This document shows positions 10,479-23,168 of a DNA stretch of 64,000 nucleotides, piece after piece. The notes under the pieces are model-generated. The model ran no database searches, was not told the DNA's origin, and was given only the letters and a program-made list of their open reading frames with translations. The stretch is from the NCBI RefSeq assembly GCF_010183535.1, contig NC_071331.1, positions 16,802,001 to 16,866,000 of the forward strand, in the 5' to 3' direction. Within the stretch, counting starts at the first letter, position 1. Each line of letters begins with the position of its first letter. This stretch comes from Caenorhabditis remanei (taxonomy: Eukaryota; Nematoda; Chromadorea; Rhabditida; Rhabditidae). Made by a program: the position numbers and the translations under genes.

Positions 10479-13400
10479 TTACCGAAGGTACGTCATTTTC
10501 CTCATTTAGATCAGTGGCGGTGGCTACTGTGGTGTTTGCATAGAGAGTCTTAGGCTCACTGGTAGGGTTTGTGATTAAAAGAATAGGGTTTTTGTTTGTG
10601 AAAATGGCTGGAGCTACTAAGAGATCTACTTTAGTGAGGGTATTTGTTTGGGAAAGGAGGATCAAGTCAGACGGTTTGGCGCATAACGGGGCCGCACATT
10701 TGACGAACGATTCAGAATTTGGGGGTATGATGGTGTCCCTACTTACGTGGATAGCGTACCTTGATGGGAAAATCTCGATATCCTTCCTTGCTCCGAGCGG
10801 CAGTCTTTCGTCGGCCATTTCGAAGAATCCTTGGGCATAGTCCAGATAGAACTTCGGCAAGCGTTGGAGGATGTCGTTCCCGAAGATGAAGTCGTATCCT
10901 CCACTTCCGTCTGGAGTGCACTGTCCGCTGGTGAAGTGTGTGGTGTGGAAAACGGAGAGGGAACCTATACTGAATTTTACTGTGGCGGTACCAGCCATCT
11001 CGACTTCGTTGCCACCGAGGCCTAAAGCGTGGTCAACAGAAGGTGCGTCGAGTCTAGAAATCCCAATTAACGCGCAAATTTCCTTGCTAGCTACGGTGAA
11101 ACCCGCTCCGGTATCCACTAGTGCCCAACACGAAATTCCGTTTGCACGAACTGGAATTTGGGCGGTGAAATATCTCGGTCCTTCTAAACTCAAGACGTTG
11201 ATTGTGGGGGTTTTTAATCTTCTAATTTCGCGGGCGCAATCGGGGATTGGGTTTGGTGTTAGGTGGCTGGTTTTTGACGGGAGTGGGGTATCGCGATCGG
11301 TGCTTCCAAATTCTATTATGGTTGGTGGAGGGGTGAAAACTGAGATGGGGGTGGGTGGGTTGGAAGACTCGGTTCTTGGTTTGGAACGTGTGCCTGGGAG
11401 CAAATTCAGCCATGGGCCAGCATAAAAGCGGGCAATTCCGCAAATAGCTACTACGGCAATCAAGAAAGTTACGAGGAGATTGACGACTAGTGACCAGATA
11501 TAGAATACTACTTGCCAAATATTTTTGAGACGAGTCCACCAGTCGACCAGGTTCTCCAGCCCGTTAGGCGCCAACGGGCCTGTGGCTGGATTACTGTGTG
11601 CGGAAAGGATGCGCGTAAGCGCTTCAGGTGACCCTTGCATAGCTTCAAAAATTTCGTTGTAGTGCGGAGTTGGGATGTTTTCGGACAGGGATCCAATGAT
11701 TAAGTTACGGAAAATCAGAGGGTTCTCCTCAAGGGAAGATGTCGAGAAAGGGATCTTTTCGTTGATCACTTGTGGTTGGAAGTTAGAATTGGACTTCAAT
11801 TCCAAGGAGAAAGGGTTCAGCGAAAAGAGGGTTTCGTTCGTGACGTACTCGAAATTAGTGACTAGTGGACAATCTACTGGGTGGGCTCTATTTGAAATTA
11901 TTCCGGTTTCCAAGTCAATAAAAGTTACAATAGAGGAGTTGGTGGGAAGCGTGATTTCGACGGATGGCTTGGAATAGCATTTTTCAGAAAAGGGGATAAA
12001 TTTGAATGATTCGGGCGGGATTACTGTGCAAGGCTTAACCGAAATGTAGCCGTTGCCGATAAACTTAGTCTGAATGTGGGTTTTCCCGGTGATTTTTCTT
12101 ACTGCTAAAGTGGGGTTGCTAGCGACGGCGGAAAGAATAGCGGCGGAAATTGAGTTAGTTGAGGAACAGAAACTCATAAAATTGTTCCAGAACCAATTAT
12201 CGGTTTTGGTCAACACTGCTTCTTCAAGGGCTAAAAGTTGGGAAGCGAGCTGATTTGACGTAACGAAATTTGTCATATTTTGAAGAGTGTTAGAAAGGTC
12301 GGAGTCTCTTTTTGAGCGGATGGGTGCACTGATACCGTAACCCTGGTCTGTAACCACTATTTTTCTACCACAGTCAGCTATTCTAGTTGAGTTTTTATCG
12401 AAAGAGAGAGCAATTTCTCGAGTCTCGCTAAGCCAGACTCGACCGGACAGCAAGCCTTTTAGGGTGTCATAATAGACATACCTACAAACTTGTTCGGATT
12501 GAGGCTTCCAGATGAAAGCGGCGCCTTCTCGGGTGTTGCACGAACCAACCGAGAAGCGACAACCTGTCATGGAGCCGGCGGCTGAGGTCGGTACCTCATT
12601 ACCGTATCTAGCCGAAATTCGGGTAGACATCATGAAACAATTGGTGGTTTCCAATGTTTGCGTGCCCTTAAATACCGAAAGCGGGGCGCTTGGCCAATCA
12701 ATCACGTGAGGATTATTGGTCTTGTAGACTCCATTTTGAAAGTGGAGTTCTCCGTGTTCGCAATTCTTGAATTGCAACATGCGTAGGCATTCCTCAGCAG
12801 ATACCATCATTTGCTTGAAGGCGGTTTCTTTGAACTGGGCGCCGAAAGCGTTTACGGAAAATTGCGTGGTTTGCCTAACAATTTTGCAAAGTGTCCCGTT
12901 TGCTTCGTAAATCAAGGTGTTGTCTCGGTAAATGGCAAATTCACGAGGTACTACAGGGGAGCTGGAGGACAAATTTCTAGAAGCTTCGCAACTGACTGGG
13001 TCCGGGAGCTTGATATAAGTTTCCGGAGAATGAGGCATACAGACTAGTGGTGTTAAAGCGGTGGAATGAGTGAAAAGGCAAACGAGGGTGAGGATGGTCA
13101 AAAGTGGGCCGGTGGGTGGGATGAAACTCATTATGCGGTTTCTATTGACTGGAGTTGGGTTGGCGGCGGTAGAAAGTTCAGAATTACGCTTAATCAGGGC
13201 TTCGACCTGATTCTGTGAAACTTTGAGATCGTCTCTAAGTTTCTCAATTAGACTGTTCTCGACTGGAGTTACAGCCTGGATGTACCTATTACCTGCTGGG
13301 TGGTGCGGAATCTGATGATGCTCTACTGGATCGTTACGGGGAAACTGTGGACGCTGCGATCTATTGCCGTTATTACGGTAATAGTTGTTGTTATTTCGTG

Positions 13401-14709
13401 GAGCCGCAAAACGTTGCTGATTTTGGCGTCGCCTACAATCAGCTGCAAAATGTCCTTCTCTCCCGCATTCGTAACACGCTGTGTTCCGCCGAGGGGAACG
13501 TTGTTGAGATCGCTGTTGGGGCTGTGTGAAAGACTGCGGCGCACTTTGACTAAGGCGAGAGGGGACGACTGAGAGACCTTGAGGGACGATTGTGTTAGAT
13601 TTTGCGGCCTCAGACAACAACAGTTCAAACTTGATAGCTGAATTCAGCGCGTCCTGGAACGTTTGAGGGCTTTCTCCCTTCACGTGGAATTTCAGGTTGA
13701 AGAGTAACCCGTCGATGAAAGCTTCCTTAGCTTTCTCTTGGATGTAGTCCCTAGTCTTGTCTACATACGCGCTTTGAGCTAGCCTCCTTACCCTAGTGCA
13801 AAAAGTGTCGACGGACTCGTCGGATCTCTGACTACAGGATCGAAGCTGTTGGCGCTCCATCTCAGATCTAGTGGGGTCTTGGAAAGTGGCTTTTAGGTTA
13901 TCCACTAGGTCCTTAAATGTTGCTGCGTTATTTTTCTCAATAACTTCCTCAGCCTTATCCCTAGCGTAGTCCGTAAGGTAAGTCAGAAATACGGCCCGCT
14001 TATCCCCTTCACTTAGCGGTGTTTTGGCAGCATTAGCATGATCTGTGAAAGATCGGACAAACGTGGAAAAATTTTCATGAGGAGCCCCCGAAAAAGGTGA
14101 GATGCTTGATGTGACCTTATTACCCAGAACGTTAATGAATGGAAACCTAACACGTGGCGGCATTTTTGGAGCTAGAGGAGTTGCGAATTCATCAACTTCC
14201 TCGTTTAGGACCGGCGGAGCCGAAGCAGGATCTGCGCGAGGATGCGGGGTTTCAATACGGTTTTGAGTAACTAAGACTAATGGACTGGGAACCTTCAATT
14301 GCGCATACGAGCCGGTCGAGTTCCCAGACTTACCTTCGACAGTACGAAGTCGGTTTTCCATTGCTTCAAAGCGGTCCGCTGACAGTGACGTGATTGCGTG
14401 CATCCTCTCGTGGATACTGCCAAGATCCACGACGACTGCGTCCCTCAGACTGATCAAGTTGGTGGTTGTCAGTTTGCTGGCGGCTCGGAGATTTCCCAGG
14501 CAGGTTTCGGATTCGAGTGTGATGTTCCCGGATGGGCTTTGTGGTGCTGGTGGGGCGGTAGAGGTTGTTGGGGCGGTGGTGATGACTTGTTCGTGCGATT
14601 CAGGCGCCTGCGGGCCGATTATCGAAGAAGGTGCTTGGAGCGGCAAAGCTGGAGGTGGCGGCGGCTGCAGCTGCAGCGGCGGGTCCGTGGGGGACCGCGG
14701 AACGACCAT
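10465..14709 (-). CDS. gag: Gypsy ORF1 polyprotein: Gag, envelope-like glycoprotein, protease
   Basis: A single uninterrupted 1414-codon frame from an ATG at 14709. Residues 1-60 are Pro/Gln-rich. About 190-370 is a retrotransposon Gag capsid-type helical region. A CCHC zinc knuckle (CYECGREGH...C) starts at residue 412. From Met527 follows an envelope-like segment: hydrophobic signal-like stretch (about 534-552), a Cys-rich ectodomain with several N-glycosylation sequons, a furin-type RSKR near 797-800, and a strong membrane segment near 1066-1095. After this comes an aspartic protease with the LVDTGAG catalytic motif near residue 1199. Gag at the start and protease at the end are ordinary. 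Placing a glycoprotein between them in the same frame is not. Expected topology is cytosolic Gag, luminal glycoprotein, cytosolic protease. Confidence 0.9.
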   Translation of the reverse strand: MVVPRSPTDPPLQLQPPPPPALPLQAPSSIIGPQAPESHEQVITTAPTTSTAPPAPQSPSGNITLESETCLGNLRAASKLTTTNLISLRDAVVVDLGSIHERMHAITSLSADRFEAMENRLRTVEGKSGNSTGSYAQLKVPSPLVLVTQNRIETPHPRADPASAPPVLNEEVDEFATPLAPKMPPRVRFPFINVLGNKVTSSISPFSGAPHENFSTFVRSFTDHANAAKTPLSEGDKRAVFLTYLTDYARDKAEEVIEKNNAATFKDLVDNLKATFQDPTRSEMERQQLRSCSQRSDESVDTFCTRVRRLAQSAYVDKTRDYIQEKAKEAFIDGLLFNLKFHVKGESPQTFQDALNSAIKFELLLSEAAKSNTIVPQGLSVVPSRLSQSAPQSFTQPQQRSQQRSPRRNTACYECGREGHFAADCRRRQNQQRFAAPRNNNNYYRNNGNRSQRPQFPRNDPVEHHQIPHHPAGNRYIQAVTPVENSLIEKLRDDLKVSQNQVEALIKRNSELSTAANPTPVNRNRIMSFIPPTGPLLTILTLVCLFTHSTALTPLVCMPHSPETYIKLPDPVSCEASRNLSSSSPVVPREFAIYRDNTLIYEANGTLCKIVRQTTQFSVNAFGAQFKETAFKQMMVSAEECLRMLQFKNCEHGELHFQNGVYKTNNPHVIDWPSAPLSVFKGTQTLETTNCFMMSTRISARYGNEVPTSAAGSMTGCRFSVGSCNTREGAAFIWKPQSEQVCRYVYYDTLKGLLSGRVWLSETREIALSFDKNSTRIADCGRKIVVTDQGYGISAPIRSKRDSDLSNTLQNMTNFVTSNQLASQLLALEEAVLTKTDNWFWNNFMSFCSSTNSISAAILSAVASNPTLAVRKITGKTHIQTKFIGNGYISVKPCTVIPPESFKFIPFSEKCYSKPSVEITLPTNSSIVTFIDLETGIISNRAHPVDCPLVTNFEYVTNETLFSLNPFSLELKSNSNFQPQVINEKIPFSTSSLEENPLIFRNLIIGSLSENIPTPHYNEIFEAMQGSPEALTRILSAHSNPATGPLAPNGLENLVDWWTRLKNIWQVVFYIWSLVVNLLVTFLIAVVAICGIARFYAGPWLNLLPGTRSKPRTESSNPPTPISVFTPPPTIIEFGSTDRDTPLPSKTSHLTPNPIPDCAREIRRLKTPTINVLSLEGPRYFTAQIPVRANGISCWALVDTGAGFTVASKEICALIGISRLDAPSVDHALGLGGNEVEMAGTATVKFSIGSLSVFHTTHFTSGQCTPDGSGGYDFIFGNDILQRLPKFYLDYAQGFFEMADERLPLGARKDIEIFPSRYAIHVSRDTIIPPNSESFVKCAAPLCAKPSDLILLSQTNTLTKVDLLVAPAIFTNKNPILLITNPTSEPKTLYANTTVATATDLNEENDVPSVMYYS
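11409..13131 (-). other. envelope-like glycoprotein segment within ORF1
   Basis: About 570 residues (Met527 to about 1100 of ORF1) with the full layout of a membrane fusion glycoprotein: N-terminal hydrophobic signal, more than a dozen cysteines, sequons such as NGT, NMT, NSS and NET, one basic RSKR cleavage motif dividing it roughly in half, and a C-terminal membrane anchor followed by a short Arg/Lys/Pro-rich tail. The cysteine pattern around GSCNTREG...IWKP...C recalls class III-like glycoproteins of some negative-strand invertebrate viruses, but that is a guess from pattern only. A weak acceptor (ACTCCAG) lies about 20 nt before Met527, so a spliced separate product is also possible. Confidence 0.6.
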
Positions 14710-15595
14710 TCTATAATACTGATTAATACAACTCTCTCACACCAGTGGAGAGTACGGTAACACAAAAGACGACTTCGGACAATATCAATTTTGTAATCTT
14801 AGCCAAAAATATACTTGAATTTTCCCTATGAGGAAAGCGTTATTTCTTTACATCTTGTTGCCACGAGGCAGGGATTCAAAGTGGACGCGAAAAACGAGAT
14901 GTCCGTTGTGACTTTTTGTCCTGGCATGTCGCTACGAGGCTACCAAGGCAAAAATAGAAAGGGGGCAAAGAACGGTTGCCACCGGACGATCGTATATAAA
15001 GAAAATAATAAAATAAAACGGTGGGGGAAACGGAAGACGCGGGGACGAAAAGGGGCGGGCGGGTGGGGGGATTGTGTACACACTGCAGTTTTCTGCACTC
15101 TGAGTCATATCTTAAAGGCCAACCTTTGTTGCCTATCTCACAAACTTTTCTTAATACTTTGGACTTTTTTTTTCAACTCTCATCGTACGTACGGAATTCT
15201 CACTGACTCTTGAGTCTTAACTCTTAAATTCTTAATTCTTAATTCTTAATTCTCACTTCTCGAAATTCACATGTGTCTCTAAGACTTTTCTTACGACTAG
15301 GCAGGGAGACTTAACAAAAACTATGAGGGGTCTAAGTGTTAAACTAATGGGCCCTAAGCTTAACACCAAAACTATCCTCCTACGGATGCATCCCGGACAA
15401 CTTAATTTGTCCCTCTTAAACTCAAAAACTCAACTCACTTATCATCAGGGGCGGCAGAGGTCCAATTACCCCCCTGGCACTCAATATACCTGCATTAGTC
15501 GTTCCTTCCTATTCCTAAGCCTGGCTATCCAAAACGGGTCGATCAATTGCTCAGCGGGGCCTGGAGGGCTACGACCGCCGAGACTCGCTGCTACC
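14710..15595 (-). other. 5' leader of Gypsy element
   Basis: 886 bp between the 5' LTR and the Gag ATG, presumably carrying the packaging signal. It contains short tandem heptamers of the TTCTTAA type (15217-15253, plus-strand reading). Several frames are open on the opposite strand, but none looks like a protein. No long sense ORF was seen. Confidence 0.7.
15217..15253. repeat. TTCTTAA-type heptamer tandem repeat
   Basis: Four to five imperfect copies of a 7-bp unit (TTCTTAA) in the retrotransposon leader; the sense strand reads as an A-rich tract. Confidence 0.7.
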
Positions 15596-15596
15596 A
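15579..15596 (-). other. primer-binding site of Gypsy element
   Basis: The sense strand reads TGGTAGCAGCGAGTCTCG. It begins with the TGG expected to pair with a tRNA 3' CCA, and its T is shared with the last base of the 5' LTR. The matching tRNA would end ...GCTGCTACCA. I did not identify which tRNA this is. Confidence 0.7.
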
Positions 15597-16152
15597 GTAG
15601 AGGTTTTCGTGGTTTGGATAGGTTTATTAGGGTAAGAATAAGGATGGGAAGAAGAAGTCTCGAATGATAACAAGGACGGTATTTATACTGGATCTTCGGT
15701 GGGCGGAGACAGCGGCTTCAGGGCTGGAAGGGCATCGGGCGCTTAAGGAATGTGCATCATGGGACTGTGGGGTGAGAGAGCATTTGAGGATAGGAGTCAG
15801 TTATGGAGAGTGACGTTGATGGGGCAAGAGGCAACGGGCTGGATCGTGTGGGCAGCTGGGTGAGATAGTGTTGGAGATTGGAGACGGTTCCAGAATGTGA
15901 TGTGGATGGGATATGGAGCGGTGTCTTTGACTGTGTGGGTTGATGGCGAGAGAGTGCTTGGGTCGGTGAGACGTTGACGGGAGATCTGGAAGAATCGTGT
16001 TAGGCTTAATAATGGAAATGGGATGTGAGAGTGGGCTTGCCTGTCCTGGACAGAGACCCGGAAGTTATCCGGATGGGATGATGATGATGCGTCACCGGGT
16101 ACAAAGTCCGGTGGGATCTTGGAATACCTAAGGGACTACGATATCCCTTACA
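15596..16152 (-). repeat. 5' LTR of Gypsy element
   Basis: 557-bp direct repeat matching 5353-5909. It starts TGTAAGGG at 16152 on the sense strand. This copy supplies the promoter for the element. Confidence 0.95.
15680..15688 (-). promoter_or_regulatory. TATA box in 5' LTR
   Basis: GTATAAATA on the sense strand, about 85 nt before the end of the LTR. Transcription would start roughly 25-30 nt further on, giving a short R-U5. Confidence 0.7.
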
Positions 16153-18254
16153 AAATCGATTTTATCCATTGAAAAAATCAAGGGAAACATAAAATAAAGA
16201 CGAGATACATAGAGTAGCCATTAAATATTTTATTCAGAGATATAAAATTTTATGAAATTTGAGATTTGAAACTCTATTTGAGAACTTGAAAATTTGTATT
16301 TTGATCAAGGAATGGTCCTGTTTGAGACTGTTCAAGTATTCAATTTCCCTAGTTTATGATATTTTTGAAAATCTCTAAAACGAAGAAAAGTCCGAGAAAA
16401 GAACAATACTTGATAAAAACACTATGGTTTCATAGACACTACAGAAAAATATTCAACTACAAAAATTAGGATCAGTTATCACCATTATTTCCGCACAATA
16501 TGGATAGCTCTGAAATTTGACACAGTCCCAACCGTTGACAACTTTCAGCTGTAGTATATTAAAAAAAAGGATTTGCCTAAAACTTTCTATTTGAAAGTTA
16601 AAGTTTTCTGAAATTGTAATCAACACTTTTTAATTATAATCAAAAAGAAGAGGGGAAATCAGGAAACCAAAAGAGTTCAAGAATTCAACCGCACTTGTTC
16701 AATGAACGAGATGGGAAACGATGATATGTTTCCCGATTGCCGGAGACTAGACTCTCTTCCGCATGTTTTCCAAGTGTTCGATAGACAGGACCGCCCATCA
16801 GAAAGTGTGCTGGATGTTTTGAACACAAGAAGAAATGGACGTGATCTTACCAATTTTGGTGTGGATCATTTGGTTGATCAAGTAGAAAACAGTCTTGCAT
16901 GATCAGTTTCAGAAATGATACACATCAATTCCAAGATGACATTAAGAATAAAACAGAAGGTGAGAAAAGGAAAGAGAACATTTTGTGATTGAGAGTGTGG
17001 AGATAAAGGAGACGCAGACAGTTTCGGCTAAAAGTCTAAGAGATCTAGATCATTTCTGAGAATGAACTGAACGATCTCAAGGTGATTCTTGAATTGAAAT
17101 CTACAAGATGGGTTGGAATAGATCTCAAGTTGGAAGTGATCTATTCTAAATATGAATACGATGTTAGAAGCTTCAATATTCAATGATCTGATACAGTCAG
17201 AGACAAAGTTCAAGTCTAATACGATGAGAAATGTTTCAGAACTTCTTTGATTGAAAAACAGTCTTTTGATATCAATGAGAACCTGTTCAAAAGGAGTTTG
17301 AATAGGTTGGAACAGGAGTTTTGCAGGTTTCCGAATGGGATTAATTCTCATTGGGATTTTACACTCGCTGATATTTGCTCAACTGCGATAATGACTCTGA
17401 CACATTCCTGAACTTTTGAATTCAAAATTTAGAAGGAAGGAACGGTCAGAGATAATCTCAAATTTTATTAAACGTTTCTAATGTAAGCATTTTATCGTGG
17501 TGGTGATGCGAATCGGATTTTCGACCTTTGTTTTCACTAGTATTCACACAAATTAAAGTTGAATCAACTCTAAAATCTCGTACAACTTGAATTTCAGATA
17601 TTGCCTTCTACCTCCGTTTTCCATCACTTCTCTTTCTTGAAATCTTCTTTCCCGTCGCCCTTTTTTCCAAGTTCTTTAATCTAACCCATTATTCCAACTG
17701 CTTGTGACCAGATCTAAATATATCTTTCAAGCACATGCTCCTTTTTCAGTCATAAACTCCATTCTATTCTCTCCATTCTGCACAATGTCATACTACACAC
17801 TTCACTCTCCTTCTCCGTCTCTTTTCTCTCTCCACATGTGTTCGCCGATCAACAGAAAGTGGTCGAGATGTCTTGGTCTCCTACTTCGTGGTCGCGATCT
17901 TTTGGCCTGACTCTTTCAATTGGAACTGATCATTTTAACTTTTTCAGATGAAGCATAACACATTAGAATCCGCCCACTTTTCAGAGAACAATGATCATAT
18001 GCATTGAAATTGTTTATGTCTGGTACCTGAAAGTCTGGTAGAAAGAGGAAAAACAAGAACAGTCTGCATACGTTTTCGTCGTTGAGCACAGACTACGATT
18101 TTCATCTGAATACGAGAAATAGTACTCTAACTGGAATGGGAAACCCCTGTGTTTATTCAGTTGCACTCGTTCGAATCAAAGTTCTTCTTCCACTTATTTC
18201 GAGGAGTATCGAGAACAAATAGAACAAAAAAGACTGGTTGTTTGTTATTTACAC
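16153..18254. other. intergenic, two doubtful small ORFs
   Basis: Mostly AT-rich sequence. Two stretches are less AT-rich. At 16702-16902 (+) is a 66-codon acidic frame from ATG. At 17028-17351 (-) is a 107-codon frame with ordinary amino-acid composition and hydrophobic/charged alternation. Neither has a domain I recognise, nor supporting splice sites that join them. They could be remnants of a decayed gene. The last 100 bp precede the 3' end of the PB1 gene. Confidence 0.4.
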
Positions 18255-18260
18255 TTTATT
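18255..18260 (-). terminator. polyadenylation signal of PB1/His-rich gene
   Basis: AATAAA on the minus strand, about 55 nt after the stop codon at 18315. Confidence 0.75.
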
Positions 18261-18314
18261 TTTCAACACAAATAAATATACATTATGCACAGAGTAAGTA
18301 GAAGAAACAGACAT

Positions 18315-19805
18315 TTATGGGGAGAACGAACGGTGTCCGTGATGATGATGGTGGCAATGTCCACGACGGTGTGGAGGCCAGAACGGTGGTGGATGTGGAC
18401 ATGGTGGCCAGAATGGAGGTGGTGGTGGAAAATGATGATGATGATGTCCGTGATGATGTGGGAATGGACGGCATCCGTGATGGTGATGATGATGTCCTGG
18501 CGATGGAGAACGGGAATGATGTCCTCTTCCACCATGGTGATGTCCTTGGTGATGATGGGGATGTGGTGGTCCGTGACGTCCTCGTGATCCAGATCTTCCA
18601 CGTCCTTCATGTCCATGACGTCCTCCGTGATGATGTCCGTGTCTTCCTGGGCACGGTGGTCCATGATGGTGTCCATGTCCTCCATGTCCACCACGTCCTC
18701 CTGGAGAATGAGAGCGTGAACCGTGTCTTCCGTGTCCTCTTCTTCCTAGACATGGTGGTCCGTGATGGTGTTCATGACCACCGTGTTCACGACGACCTCC
18801 TGGAGATCCAGAACGGGATCCATGTCTTCCTGGAGGCCCATGATGATGACCGTGCCCACGACGTCCTGGTGGACCTGGTGGTCCATGAGATGGGGAACGA
18901 GATCCTTGACCTCTACGACCATGTCCTCCTGGTGGTCCATGGTGATGTCTTCCATGCCCACGATGATCTTCTGGTGATCCAGAACGCGATCCATGTCTTC
19001 CATGTTTGCCTGGTGGCCCATGATGATGACGTCCACCACGAGATGGGGAACGAGACCCATGTCTTCCTGGAGAAGATGGACGACGTCCACGACCTTCTTC
19101 TGAAAAATTAATTTCAAAACTAGTCAATTCAAATTTAAATGTATTACCTTCAGCTCCCTTTAACGTTTTCAAAGCATCCTTTTTCTCAGTTCCCTGTCTT
19201 CCAGGTGAACGGGATCCAGATGGAGAACGACGTCCACGTCCACCATGACCAGGAGATCTAGATCCAGATGGAGAACGAGAAGATTCAGAAGAAGAACCAG
19301 ATGAAGAGCTTCCAGAAGAAGTAGAAACAGAACGTCCACGTGGCTTCTTATCTTTTCCTCCTTCATCATCATCATCACTGCTCTCTGATCCAGAAGAAGA
19401 AGATTCAGATTCCGAAGATTTCTCACCACGACGAGAAACCTTTGAGAATGAAGAGCTGCTACTCTTACCACCGTCACTTTCTTCTCCTTCCTCTTTCTTC
19501 AACGTCTTCAGCTGTTTCTCTCCAGTTCCTTCAGCATACAACTTGACGACGAATCGAGAGAACTTGATTGCTTCTCTCAAATCTTCAGCAGTTTGCAAGA
19601 ATATTTGATCCTTATCGTGATCAATCCAGAAGACGTTGGCGAAATCAACCTTGTATTCGGCCAACTTCCCCTTCAATTTCTCGAGTAAACCACTGGTTTT
19701 CTCGTATTTAATAGAGAATAGATGAGCTTGTTTCGAATCTTTAGCAGACAATTTGAAGTAAACTTCGCGCCCCGGGCGCCCGCGACGATGATGTCCGTGA
19801 GCCAT
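18315..19805 (-). CDS. PB1-domain protein with Ser-rich and His/Gly/Arg/Pro-rich repeats
   Basis: Two exons, 19148-19805 and 18315-19099, separated by a 48-nt intron (19100-19147, GTAATA...TTTTCAG) that keeps the frame open. The spliced product is about 480 residues, or 496 if the intron is retained. Residues about 13-90 form a PB1-like domain (EVYFKLS start, Lys-rich first strand, acidic WIDHDKDQI segment typical of the OPCA loop). A Ser/Glu/Asp-rich region with SRSPSGSRSP-type repeats follows. The C-terminal half consists of imperfect units around HHHGPPG and GRHGSRSxSPG, ending in runs of His and Pro with PPFWPPCPHPPPFWPP. PB1 domains mediate pairing with other PB1 proteins. The His-rich tail could bind metal or drive condensation, which is inference. 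A TATA box lies close upstream. No specific orthologue was recognised. Confidence 0.85.
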   Translation of the reverse strand: MAHGHHRRGRPGREVYFKLSAKDSKQAHLFSIKYEKTSGLLEKLKGKLAEYKVDFANVFWIDHDKDQIFLQTAEDLREAIKFSRFVVKLYAEGTGEKQLKTLKKEEGEESDGGKSSSSSFSKVSRRGEKSSESESSSSGSESSDDDDEGGKDKKPRGRSVSTSSGSSSSGSSSESSRSPSGSRSPGHGGRGRRSPSGSRSPGRQGTEKKDALKTLKGAEGNTFKFELTSFEINFSEEGRGRRPSSPGRHGSRSPSRGGRHHHGPPGKHGRHGSRSGSPEDHRGHGRHHHGPPGGHGRRGQGSRSPSHGPPGPPGRRGHGHHHGPPGRHGSRSGSPGGRREHGGHEHHHGPPCLGRRGHGRHGSRSHSPGGRGGHGGHGHHHGPPCPGRHGHHHGGRHGHEGRGRSGSRGRHGPPHPHHHQGHHHGGRGHHSRSPSPGHHHHHHGCRPFPHHHGHHHHHFPPPPPFWPPCPHPPPFWPPHRRGHCHHHHHGHRSFSP

Positions 19806-19850
19806 ATTGAGAGAGAATGACTCGATGAAAATTGAGTGTCCAACGGCTGC

Positions 19851-19860
19851 CTTTTATACT
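19851..19860 (-). promoter_or_regulatory. TATA box of PB1/His-rich gene
   Basis: AGTATAAAAG on the minus strand, about 46-55 nt upstream of the ATG at 19805. This leaves a very short 5' UTR of about 20 nt. A strong TATA box is uncommon among housekeeping worm genes and suggests regulated, possibly high, expression. Confidence 0.6.
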
Positions 19861-20321
19861 TGGCCACTTGTTTTTCACAAGATCAACGGCAAAAAGTGGG
19901 CGGAGTTTCGAGTGCCAGAAGGGAGAGTAAGACGGCTAGAGCAAATACGAGTTAGTTTTTTTTTTTGGCGCTGAACACTTTCGCAATCCGCTGCACGTGT
20001 TTTGTCAGAAGGATTTGTGGTTGGTTGGTGATTATGAACAACAAGATGTGAAATAGATCTTGACCATCTATAAGCTTTATTCTCTGAATGACGAGAACAC
20101 AAAAATAGGGAAATCGGGATTAGTAGAAAAAATTAGGCAATTTTAGATTTGCATTGATAATAAGTACTAACAATTCCCAACAAAACGGAAATGAAGATAT
20201 CGGGATTGGTATTCTACAAACACAGGAAAGAAAATAGTTTCAAAACATAATAAGACACGGCAAAATACTGAAGAAAAAAGGTTAGAACACCGATATATGA
20301 AATCTTAAAGATTAGTAAGCT
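19861..20321. other. intergenic between PB1 gene and pig-1
   Basis: Promoter side of the PB1 gene and the 3' side of pig-1, both on the minus strand. No gene seen. No AATAAA was found close after the pig-1 stop. Confidence 0.6.

Positions 20322-23168
<2,847 letters not shown>

Larger units (their letters stand above)
5353..16152 (-). mobile_element. complete Ty3/Gypsy (Cer1-like) LTR retrotransposon
   Basis: Two 557-bp LTRs (5353-5909 and 15596-16152) appear identical over their whole length, so the insertion is very recent. A 4-bp direct repeat (AAAT) flanks the element at 5349-5352 and 16153-16156. On the minus strand the order is 5' LTR, primer-binding site, 0.9-kb leader, ORF1 (Gag, envelope-like region, protease), ORF2 (RT, RNase H, integrase), a small accessory ORF, polypurine tract, 3' LTR. 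Both large ORFs are uninterrupted, so the copy could be active. Family assignment rests on domain order PR-RT-RH-IN and RT motifs. Likeness to C. elegans Cer1 is from general resemblance, not a comparison I could run. The LTR starts with TG but ends in CT rather than CA on the sense strand. Confidence 0.95.

Noticed and set aside
17028..17351. 107-codon minus-strand ORF considered as an F-box-associated gene fragment
   Set aside because: No recognisable motif and no neighbouring exon; kept only as a doubtful ORF in the spacer description.
18317..19111. 264-codon open frame on the + strand across the PB1/His-rich gene
   Set aside because: It is the antisense of the repetitive GGT/CAT-rich coding sequence, whose codon bias avoids stops on the other strand; the minus frame has the PB1 domain, promoter and poly(A) signal.
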